Shown piece by piece: positions 1 through 5,080 of a DNA stretch of 5,080 bases. The position numbers and the translations under genes were made by a program. Numbering within the stretch: position 1 is the stretch's first letter; each line of letters opens with the position of its first letter. The DNA lies in contig JAPYQV010000257.1 in the NCBI GenBank assembly GCA_029937205.1, forward strand, positions 1-5,080, given 5' to 3'. Origin of the DNA: Alphaproteobacteria bacterium. GTDB lineage: Bacteria > Pseudomonadota > Alphaproteobacteria > UBA828. Below the pieces are notes generated by a model. It saw only the letters and a list, made by a program, of their open reading frames with translations. It ran no database searches and had not been told where the DNA came from.

Positions 1-203
1 CGATAGGCGCGGACGGCTTCCGTGTAAATTTCGATCGGCAAGCAGTTGAGGCTGACGTCTTCGGAATCCTTCCACTCCTTGTCGACGCCTTTGGCGCTGA
101 TGCCGGCATGGGCAAAACCCAACTCCCGGGCCATCTTGAAGCCGGCGATGAGGCGGTCGCAAATCGCCGGCTGGTCCATTTTGTAGGATTTAATCCATTG
201 CAT
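1..203 (-). CDS. N-terminal fragment, possible 2-oxoglutarate/Fe(II) oxygenase
   Basis: This open frame starts at ATG (203-201) and runs off the left edge, leaving 67 visible residues that begin MQWIKSYKMDQPAICDRLIA. The early pattern of aromatic/charged residues, then 'CDRLIAGF', then 'GVDKEWKDSEDVSLN', resembles the N-terminus of small 2OG-Fe(II) oxygenases of the prolyl-hydroxylase type, where a 'C..LI..F' helix precedes a 'KDS.D..L' stretch. The catalytic HxD...H residues would lie outside the window, so function cannot be confirmed. No strong Shine-Dalgarno is visible before the ATG; GAGAA about 6 bases upstream is the best candidate. The gene lies 61 bases after the stop of the GrdB/PrdB-like selenoprotein, in the same direction, behind a candidate promoter, so it may be read through or separately expressed. 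The coding call is fairly secure; the family assignment is a tentative recollection of pattern. Confidence 0.5.
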   Translation of the reverse strand, partial: MQWIKSYKMDQPAICDRLIAGFKMARELGFAHAGISAKGVDKEWKDSEDVSLNCLPIEIYTEAVRAY

Positions 204-224
204 GGCGGGTTCTCGTAGCGTTTG

Positions 225-236
225 AACGAATTCGTT
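225..236. repeat. 12-bp perfect palindrome, possible operator
   Basis: AACGAATTCGTT reads identically on both strands; two further matching pairs occur at 222-223 and 238-239 across a single mismatched pair. It lies just downstream of the candidate -10 box and covers the expected start site of the leftmost gene, where a repressor could bind. No regulator gene is visible, so an operator role is inference; the palindrome itself is directly seen. Confidence 0.35.
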
Positions 237-238
237 TA

Positions 239-267
239 ACTATATGAATTAGATCAGAATTTATCTA
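239..267 (-). promoter_or_regulatory. candidate sigma-70 type promoter for the leftmost gene
   Basis: On the minus strand TAGATA (267-262, 4/6 to TTGACA) and TATAGT (244-239, 5/6 to TATAAT) are separated by 17 bases. The region is clearly more AT-rich than its surroundings. Initiation would fall around 232, giving a leader of about 29 bases before the ATG at 203. The -35 box overlaps the stop codon of the preceding selenoprotein gene. This is motif matching only, in an AT-rich stretch where chance matches are common. Confidence 0.33.
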
Positions 268-1485
268 GCTATAAAAGCTTTCCTCGAGCAAATGAGAAGA
301 CGGCACGAGAAACCATGCCGCAATCAGTGCCAGCTCTTCATCGGCGCTCACCATTAGATCTTTTCGCAAATTCTGGAGCATATTGGCAAACGCCGTCTCG
401 CGCCAAAACCAATCCTGCACGTCGCTGCCCGAAGCTTTGCCGGGCTGGGCTGTGGCGGCGTCGACATAGAAGGTTTTGATGTCATCCACCGCGAGGCGCA
501 AACCTTCGGCTTTGGAGATTCCCGTGATCGGCGCTTTCTCGGGCGCGTTTGCCGTAAACGACAGCACCACGTCGCGCGCCTGTTCCAGGCTGAGGCCGCT
601 GGCGCCGAGATTGGAGCGGCCGCGCTGTTCCATGGCCAGATCGTACCACGGCATGAGGCTCTTCATCTCGTTGTCGATCGCATGGTCCGGCGCCACGCCA
701 TCCTGAGCCGGCGGGCTGAGATTGATCGGGCACACCCAGCCCTCCATCTCATCTTCCGTCGCCTTGGCCGCTTCCTCCGGGTAATCCTCCAGCACCGGGC
801 CGCTCGCGGCCTCCAGCAAAGCCAGCGTCGCCATCAACACACGGCGTTGAAAGGGAGTGTCGTTCGGCGGGCCGAACGGGCGGCCGAGCTCGAACGGTAC
901 CCAGAGGGCGCGCGGCGGGCGAATCTTCTCGCTGTGCAGACGAATCAGGCTGATCTGTGTCGTCGCCAGGCCGTCCTGCTCCAAATAATGTGCCAGCCCG
1001 CCCACGGCGCGCGTGCAATAGGGTCAGATCGGGACGAGCACAACCGCGTTGACATCATCGGCTTTCAACAGGCCGGCCAATTGGCGCGTCGGCGCTTCCA
1101 TATCCTCAGGCGCGGTCGCGCCCATGAAGGAGTAATGATATTTCGCCACCGAGCCGATCACGCCTTCCTCGGCCAGCTCATTCAGCCGGTCGATGGGGAA
1201 ACAGACGTTCATGTCCTGCTGATAGCCGGCACGGTCGAAATTGGTCGAGACGTGGCTCATGATCAAATCCTCGGCCACGGTCTCGCCCCGTATGACGCGA
1301 TAATCCGCGGCACCGAGATCGAACGGCCGGTCGCCGCGCCGTTGCAACCCGGCCGTCGAGATCACCGCAACCCGGGCATCCGCCAACGCCGGCGCTTTCA
1401 CCCAGGGATCATTGTCAAACGCCGGGCAGTCCAGGTCGATCAATTCCTGGCGCATGATTGGGTCGATGTCTTCCAGTCGTGCCAT
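265..1485 (-). CDS. GrdB/PrdB-like reductase selenoprotein with in-frame UGA (Sec154)
   Basis: The frame runs from ATG 1485 to TAG 267-265 with a single internal TGA at 1026-1024, giving 406 residues if UGA encodes Sec. AAAAGGAG 5 bases upstream fixes the start. Residues 1-153 resemble the PrdB / glycine-sarcosine-betaine reductase subunit B family: 'VISTAGLQRRGDRPFD' (about 41-56), 'SHVSTNFDRAG' and 'DMNVCFPIDRLNEL' (77-104), 'YHYSFMGAT' (116-124). The hydrophobic strand 'AVVLVPI' then leads directly into U154-P-Y-C157, the redox motif position of this family, followed by 'VGGLAHYLE' and 'RPPRALWVPFELGRPFG' (189-205), which continue the same fold. Known relatives use Sec in reductive cleavage of amino-acid-type substrates in soluble complexes. 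Here about 170 further residues follow, longer than PrdB (about 240). Partner subunits such as GrdA or PrdA are not visible. It lies 32 bases after selD, probably in the same operon. Substrate is unknown. Confidence 0.88.
991..1026 (-). promoter_or_regulatory. UGA and candidate bacterial SECIS hairpin of the GrdB/PrdB-like gene
   Basis: The UGA is 1026-1024. Counting U as 1, CGCC (18-21) pairs with GGCG (25-28) around the loop GUG (22-24). Below a G-G mismatch, G15-C31 and C16-G30 pair; below a 2x2 internal loop, UGC (10-12) pairs with GCA (34-36). The apical loop begins 18 bases after the UGA with G as its first base, consistent with bacterial SECIS rules (short loop, G early in the loop, about 16-37 bases from UGA) and close to the E. 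coli fdhF loop position. The fold was made by eye. Confidence 0.6.
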
Positions 1486-1517
1486 GCGATCTCCTTTTGA
1501 TATGCGTCTGATGAATC

Positions 1518-2585
1518 TTATGATTCTGTGGTGCCGGACAATACCCCGACTTCCGCTTCGCCGGCCATCATTTCGCCGATCCGCGCGGCGGATGCAAAGC
1601 CGCTATCGTGAAATTGGCCGAGCACTGAATCCGCTTCACCGGGCGCGCAGGCGACCAGGAGGCCGCCGCTGGTCTGCGGGTCGCACAGCATGCTTTGGCC
1701 CCAGGCGATGATATCTTCCGGCAAGCGCACTTCGTGGCCGTAGCTCGCCCAGTTGCGTGTTGCCGCGCCGGTGCCGGCGCCTGCCTTTGCGAGGCGGTGC
1801 GCGGTCGGCAGGATCGGCAGCGCGTCCAGCGCAACAGAAGCGGCGAGGCCGCTGCCGCGGCACATTTCGAGGAGATGTCCGAGGAGGCCGAAGCCGGTGA
1901 CATCGGTCATGGCGTGCACCGCGTCGATTTCACCCAACGCGGTGCCGATCTTGTTGAGCTGGGTCGTCGTTTCCAGCATTTCCGCATAGCCCGCCGCATC
2001 AAGCTCGCCGCGTTGCAGGGCGCCGCTCAAAATGCCGATGCCAAGCGGCTTGCCGAGGATCAGCACGTCGCCGGCTTTGGCGGTGTTGTTGCGCTTGATG
2101 CGCTCGGGCGCCACCAGGCCCATGGCGGCGAGGCCATAGATCGGCTCCGGTGCGTCAATCGAATGACCGCCGGCGATGGCGATCCCGGCGGCAGTGCAGG
2201 CAGCGACGCCACCAGCGAGGATCTGTTGGATCACCGCCACCGGCAGTTTGTCGATCGGCATGCCGACAATCGCCAACGCCATGATCGGCCGAGCGCCGAT
2301 GGCATAAACATCGGAAAGCGCGTTGGTCGCGGCAATACGGCCGAAATCGAACGGGTCGTCGACAATCGGCATGAAAAAATCAGTGGTGGCAACAACCGCC
2401 TGGTCACCGTCGATCTGGTAGACGGCGGCGTCGTCGCTCGACTCATTGCCGACCAGCAATGCCGGATCGGCGAAGGCGGGGGGTAGATCGGCGAGGATAT
2501 CCTTGAGCACTGCCGGCGCGATTTTGCAGCCGCAGCCGCCACCATGGGAAAGCTCGGTCAGGCGGATAGGTTCACTATCCGACAT
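1518..2585 (-). CDS. selD: selenide, water dikinase (selenophosphate synthetase)
   Basis: This 355-residue protein makes selenophosphate from selenide and ATP, the selenium donor for Sec-tRNA synthesis. It is close to E. coli SelD in length and sequence along the whole chain. The flexible catalytic segment 'HGGGCGCKIAP' gives Cys18, Cys20 and Lys21, equivalent to E. coli Cys17, Cys19 and Lys20; the active residue is Cys, not Sec. Metal/ATP aspartates are present: Asp52 in 'NESSDDAAVY', Asp69 in 'TTDFFMPIVD', Asp92 in 'NALSDVYA' and Asp228 in 'MTDVTGFGLLGH'. 'AGGHSIDAPEPIYGLA' (138-153) and 'LCDPQTSGGLL' near the C-terminus are also hallmarks. GGGAG lies 6 bases before the ATG. The gene starts 15 bases after the stop of the upstream methyltransferase and is followed 32 bases later by the second selenoprotein, so all three are very probably co-transcribed. 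It ends with TAA. Confidence 0.98.
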   Translation of the reverse strand: MSDSEPIRLTELSHGGGCGCKIAPAVLKDILADLPPAFADPALLVGNESSDDAAVYQIDGDQAVVATTDFFMPIVDDPFDFGRIAATNALSDVYAIGARPIMALAIVGMPIDKLPVAVIQQILAGGVAACTAAGIAIAGGHSIDAPEPIYGLAAMGLVAPERIKRNNTAKAGDVLILGKPLGIGILSGALQRGELDAAGYAEMLETTTQLNKIGTALGEIDAVHAMTDVTGFGLLGHLLEMCRGSGLAASVALDALPILPTAHRLAKAGAGTGAATRNWASYGHEVRLPEDIIAWGQSMLCDPQTSGGLLVACAPGEADSVLGQFHDSGFASAARIGEMMAGEAEVGVLSGTTES

Positions 2586-2600
2586 GACCTGCTCCCATAT

Positions 2601-3377
2601 TTATGCCGGCTTCACCGCGCGGAAGGCGTAGCCAAAGACTTCGAGGGCGCGCGCGTTGGGCTCGCCGTTGGCCCCGCCGAACGTGTCCACGGGCGGGCCG
2701 ATCTCGATATCGGCGAAGCCCATGTCTTCCATCATCTTGCGCCAGCCTGCACACGGCAGGCCTTCGGCAATTCAGGATGTCCAGAGGTTGATGTCGGCGA
2801 GTGCCGAAGCGGGCACCGGCTTGCCGTTGGCGATATCGGCGAACTGCAGCGTCCCGCCAGGGCGCAGCACCCGCATGATTTCGCCAAAGGCCTGTTGCTT
2901 GTCCGAGCAGAGATTGATCACCCCGTTGGAGATCACCACATCGGCCCAGCCATCCTCGATCGGCATCTCTTCCACCAAACCTTCGCGGAATTCGACATTG
3001 TCGGCGCCCATCGATTTGGCCGTGGCGCGCGATTTGGTCAGCATCTCTTCCGTCATGTCGATGCCGATCACTTGGCCGCCAGCGCCAACCTGGGAAGCAG
3101 CGATAAAACAATCGAAACCCGCGCCCGAGCCCATATCGATCACTTTTTCGCCGGCCTCAAGCGTTCTCAGTTCGAACGGATTGCCGACACCGGCGAAGGA
3201 TTCCACCGCCGCATCGGGCAGCGGATCGACCACGGCATCGTGATAGCCAAGCCGCTTGGCCAGCGGCCGCCCGGTATGGAAATGAAATGTGCCACGGGGA
3301 TCGGCGGCTACCGCCCGGTATTTATCTTTAACGTCTTCGCGCAATGCTGCCGCATCGACGATCGCAGTGTCACTCAT
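2601..3377 (-). CDS. ArsM-like SAM-dependent methyltransferase selenoprotein, in-frame UGA (Sec202)
   Basis: The frame runs from ATG 3377 to TAA 2603-2601 with one internal TGA at 2774-2772, giving 258 residues with Sec at 202. It has a class I methyltransferase fold: 'VIDMGSGAGFD' (79-89, SAM loop), 'VIGID' (103-107), 'WADVVISNGVINLC' (144-157) and 'VLRPGG' (170-175). The UGA context, LWTS-U-IAEGL, aligns by eye with 'LWGECIGGAL' of arsenite methyltransferases, so Sec replaces the C-terminal arsenic-binding Cys. After the UGA, helix 'WRKMMEDMGFADIEIGPP' and end 'VFGYAFRAVKP' complete the usual fold. However, the ArsM 'SNC' Cys is Gly here ('SNGVINL'), and the 'GCGNP'-like site reads 'GVGNP' (63-67); remaining cysteines are 90, 157 and 209. 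A canonical arsenite methyltransferase is therefore doubtful; substrate is unknown. The frame extends upstream to 3434, but the strong Shine-Dalgarno favours 3377. It lies between selC and selD, which supports Sec decoding. Confidence 0.88.
2741..2774 (-). promoter_or_regulatory. UGA and candidate bacterial SECIS hairpin of the methyltransferase gene
   Basis: The UGA is 2774-2772. Counting U as 1, GCCUGC (14-19) pairs perfectly with GCAGGC (25-30), closing the five-base loop CGUGU (20-24). Below an asymmetric internal loop, GCC (7-9) pairs with GGC (32-34). The loop starts 16 bases after UGA, has G as its second base, and places G23-U24 at the same offsets as the SelB-contacted G and U of E. 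coli fdhF. This is the cleaner of the two SECIS candidates. The fold was made by eye. Confidence 0.7.
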
Positions 3378-3383
3378 GGATTG

Positions 3384-3391
3384 CCTCCTCC
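3384..3391 (-). promoter_or_regulatory. strong Shine-Dalgarno setting the methyltransferase start
   Basis: GGAGGAGG lies 6 bases upstream of ATG 3377. It decides the start against the in-frame ATG at 3434, which would add 19 residues encoded by leader sequence containing a hairpin. Confidence 0.8.
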
Positions 3392-3407
3392 GATAGCCCT
3401 GCCTGAT

Positions 3408-3434
3408 CTTATACATGTTGGCAGAGGCTGCCAA
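3408..3434 (-). promoter_or_regulatory. weak candidate promoter before the methyltransferase gene
   Basis: TTGGCA (3434-3429, 5/6 to TTGACA) and TATAAG (3413-3408, 5/6 to TATAAT) are 15 bases apart, which is short for sigma-70. Initiation near 3401 would leave a leader of about 24 bases containing the Shine-Dalgarno. It overlaps the hairpin at 3415-3438, so the two readings compete. If real, it would let the methyltransferase-selD-reductase group be transcribed independently of selB-selC. Confidence 0.22.
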
Positions 3435-3438
3435 ACAT
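3415..3438 (-). other. hairpin between selC and the methyltransferase gene
   Basis: On the minus strand TTGGCAG (3434-3428) pairs perfectly with CTGCCAA (3424-3418) around a three-base loop; three more pairs (3438-3436 with 3417-3415) follow across one bulged base. No T-run follows, so it is not a standard Rho-independent terminator. It could mark the end of the tRNA transcript, aid processing or attenuate, but the sequence does not say which. Confidence 0.45.
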
Positions 3439-3475
3439 CAAGACGTGCGGTTCCGCGTCACAATGGTGTTAAGTA

Positions 3476-3571
3476 TGGCGGAAGAGGGTGGGGGTCGAAC
3501 CCACCAGGCACGTCGCACGCGCCTCACCGGATTTGAAGTCCGGGCGCCCCACCGGGGTGCGATCCTCCTCC
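3476..3571 (-). tRNA. selC: tRNA-Sec, anticodon UCA, CCA encoded
   Basis: This 96-base gene encodes the UGA-decoding tRNA that is charged with Ser and converted to Sec. The 8-bp acceptor stem GGAGGAGG/CCTCTTCC contains one G·U pair (position 4) and is followed by discriminator G and an encoded CCA (3478-3476). The anticodon arm is CCGGA-CTTCAAA-TCCGG with UCA at 3536-3534. A long variable arm has a 7-bp stem (AGGCGCG/CGTGCCT with one G·U) and a five-base loop. The T arm is GTGGG-TTCGACC-CCCAC. The 8+5 acceptor/T stack, long D stem and long variable arm are the bacterial tRNA-Sec signature, and the loop regions match E. coli selC closely. The D arm is one base longer than in E. coli, with A at 3558 either bulged or mismatched. 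It begins 43 bases after the selB stop and ends 98 bases before the methyltransferase start. Confidence 0.97.
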
Positions 3572-3589
3572 ATAAGCCTCGTGGCGCGA

Positions 3590-3618
3590 ATGCTATGCAT
3601 CGCCGCCGCCGCAATCAA
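3590..3618 (-). promoter_or_regulatory. candidate promoter for selC overlapping the selB stop
   Basis: TTGATT (3618-3613, 4/6) and TAGCAT (3595-3590, 4/6) are spaced by exactly 17 bases, ending 18 bases before the tRNA 5' end, which implies a leader of roughly 11 bases. The -35 box spans the selB TGA stop. The boxes are only moderate matches, and co-transcription from selB followed by RNase P processing is equally possible. Confidence 0.3.
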
Positions 3619-5080
3619 GCCGTGCCTGCACCAAATAGCGCTACCGCCGAGCCCAGAATGCGCCGGCCGGTGCCGATGCGGCGGGTGAGGCCGGTGCGGT
3701 CGAAATATTCGAGGAGTTCGATGGCGAGGTTGCGGCCGATGCCCGAGCGGTCGCGGTATTCGGCAGCGAGGAATAGGCCGTCCTCGCTCTCGGCGGCCAA
3801 TTGCTCGGCGATTTCGGCCAGGCGGCGGAGCGCAGCGGGCAGGAAAAAGCGGTTTCTCGAAACCTGGACGATGAGGCCGAGGGCGGCGGCGCGTTTTAAC
3901 ATGCGCTCGACCGCTTCGAATTCTATATCGAGGGCCGGCGCGATTTCGCGCACGATCGGCGGGCGCAGTTCGCCGGCTTGCAACAGCGGTTCGATGCGTA
4001 GCCACAGATCGCGGTCGTTTGCCGCCAGTTCGGCCTTGTGATCCGGCAGGTGGAGGATGGTGCCGGCGCGCCGCACCTCGCCGCTCTCGATCAATGCCGT
4101 GATGGCGGCGTTGAAGAGCTGCGTCAGCGGCCGTTCGGCAAAGCCGCGGCGCAGTTCGAACTCGTTGGGGCCGAGCGTCTCCGGACTTGTTTCGTGCCAG
4201 GCCGCCAGGGCTTCAACAATGCCCTGGCGCAGCCTGTCCCAGTGATCCGGCGCCATGCCGGCCAATGAAGCGGCATTGCCGGCGGTCACCATATCCGCTT
4301 CGGAAAAGAGAGCCGCACTTTCATCCGCATTCAGATTGGCGACCAATTGGAAGCGCGCGAGATCGAGGCCACCCGGCGATAACGGTAATAGCGCGGCGAG
4401 CACATTCGCGGATGTTGTTTCGGACATCGCCTGTAAAACGGCGCGGCGTCCCTCGCGCGCGCGGCCCCGCTCTGGACCGAACGGATCGATAACCTGACCG
4501 CCGGCCAGGGTGCGGCGCGCCGATTGGTCGCGCAGGATTAGGCGGTCGCGCGCGTGCGCGGTGATGGCGCGCTCGCTGATGATCTGCACCAGGGCGCTCT
4601 CGCCCGGCGCGATTTCCCGGCCCTCCAAGATGGCGATGCGGCACGGTGTTTCGAGGGCGCCAAGATGCAAGTGCGCCGGCGTTTCGTGCTTGAGCGGTTT
4701 GGTCTCGCCGGGCAATACGCGAATGCGCGCATCGATGCGCCGGCTGGTGGCGTGGGCGTCGGGATGGACGAGCCAATCGCCGCGCCGGATATCGCTCTTG
4801 CGCGCGCCCGGCCCGGCGAGATTAAACGCCGCGCGCACGCCGTGTTGTGCGGCCTCGGCTGGTTGGTCATGCACATGAATGGTGCGCACCCGCACTTCCG
4901 CTCCGGAAGGCGCGAGCAGCAGCCGGTCGCCCACCGCTGCCTGGCCGGAATGGACGCTGCCGGTGACCACCAGGCCGGCGCCGGTTAAGCTGAAGACGCG
5001 ATCGATGGCAAGACGAAATTTGCCGCTCGGCGGCATTGCCGAAAGATTTTTCGCTGCCGATTCCAGATGCACTTTGAGGG
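3615..5080 (-). CDS. selB: selenocysteine-specific elongation factor, C-terminal part (5' end off window)
   Basis: SelB binds GTP, Sec-tRNA and the SECIS hairpin to deliver Sec at UGA codons. The frame is open from the right edge (before the GTG at 5072) to TGA 3617-3615, giving 487 visible residues of an expected 610-640; the GTPase domain with its G motifs is missing. The EF-Tu-like domain II is clear at the visible N-terminus: 'FRLAIDRVFSLTGAGLVVTG', then 'VGDRLLLAPSG' and 'VRVRTIHVHDQPAEAAQHG', followed by 'RRGDWLVHP', all as in E. coli SelB. Domain III covers roughly visible residues 115-200. The remainder is the helical winged-helix array; the last module 'YRDRSGIGRNLAIELLEYFD' followed by 'RTGLTRRIGTGRRIL' is the SECIS-binding winged helix. 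No internal stop or frameshift is seen. Its own stop is UGA; nothing suggests read-through. It lies 43 bases upstream of selC. selA may lie beyond the right edge, but this is not visible. Confidence 0.96.
   Translation of the reverse strand, partial: LKVHLESAAKNLSAMPPSGKFRLAIDRVFSLTGAGLVVTGSVHSGQAAVGDRLLLAPSGAEVRVRTIHVHDQPAEAAQHGVRAAFNLAGPGARKSDIRRGDWLVHPDAHATSRRIDARIRVLPGETKPLKHETPAHLHLGALETPCRIAILEGREIAPGESALVQIISERAITAHARDRLILRDQSARRTLAGGQVIDPFGPERGRAREGRRAVLQAMSETTSANVLAALLPLSPGGLDLARFQLVANLNADESAALFSEADMVTAGNAASLAGMAPDHWDRLRQGIVEALAAWHETSPETLGPNEFELRRGFAERPLTQLFNAAITALIESGEVRRAGTILHLPDHKAELAANDRDLWLRIEPLLQAGELRPPIVREIAPALDIEFEAVERMLKRAAALGLIVQVSRNRFFLPAALRRLAEIAEQLAAESEDGLFLAAEYRDRSGIGRNLAIELLEYFDRTGLTRRIGTGRRILGSAVALFGAGTA

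Noticed and set aside
265..1005. Separate gene of 246 residues starting at a GTG (1005), as a plain gene call would give
   Set aside because: The GTG is an internal Val in a continuous family-like sequence, no ribosome binding site precedes it, and the UGA/SECIS explanation joins it to the upstream segment.
682..1500. Long plus-strand open frames opposite the reductase, selD, methyltransferase and selB genes
   Set aside because: They are antisense shadows in GC-rich coding DNA: low-complexity Arg/Ala-rich translations, no recognisable domains and no plausible ribosome binding sites.
2772..3434. Methyltransferase as a truncated pseudogene, or starting at 3434
   Set aside because: The frame continues cleanly for 56 codons after the UGA to a typical end, and a strong Shine-Dalgarno marks 3377 as the start.
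3443..3458. GCGG-AA-CCGC inverted repeat downstream of selC as a terminator
   Set aside because: The stem is only four pairs with a two-base loop and has no T-run after it.
3598..3612. GGC/GCC triplet run between selB and selC as a functional repeat
   Set aside because: Only about four units, expected by chance in GC-rich DNA.
3572..3617. Sec read-through at the UGA ending selB
   Set aside because: Read-through would run straight into the tRNA gene, SelB already ends at its usual place after the last winged helix, and I see no well-placed SECIS-type hairpin downstream.

Overview
The window is a compact selenocysteine (Sec) locus from a bacterium, with every gene on the minus strand; in transcription order it reads from high to low coordinates. 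Base composition is GC-rich, and SelB, SelD and tRNA-Sec all look proteobacterial, perhaps alphaproteobacterial. The lineage is an inference from general resemblance, not from a search.

Layout in transcription order: (1) the C-terminal four-fifths or so of selB, the Sec-specific elongation factor, cut by the right window edge; (2) selC, a complete tRNA-Sec with anticodon UCA and an encoded CCA end; (3) a SAM-dependent methyltransferase related to arsenite methyltransferases, whose frame is interrupted by one in-frame UGA and then continues to a normal stop; (4) selD, selenophosphate synthetase; (5) a GrdB/PrdB-like reductase subunit, also interrupted by one in-frame UGA inside a U-P-Y-C motif; (6) after an AT-rich gap with a candidate promoter, the first 67 codons of another gene, possibly a 2-oxoglutarate/Fe(II) oxygenase.

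The two UGA-interrupted genes are best read as selenoproteins, not pseudogenes. Each UGA lies where related proteins have a functional Cys or Sec. Each is followed at the right distance by a foldable bacterial SECIS-type hairpin. The Sec decoding machinery is interleaved with them. A standard gene caller would split one into two ORFs and truncate the other.

SelD supplies selenophosphate, SelB delivers Sec-tRNA to UGA/SECIS sites, and the two selenoproteins are the likely main clients. selA and serS are not in view. The most novel aspect is the linkage of an ArsM-like methyltransferase that keeps Sec but lacks other expected arsenic-binding cysteines with a PrdB-like selenoprotein carrying a long C-terminal extension. 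This suggests a dedicated selenium-dependent pathway whose substrate cannot be read from the sequence. No mobile element or CRISPR array was seen, and no stretch over 300 bases lacks a gene.
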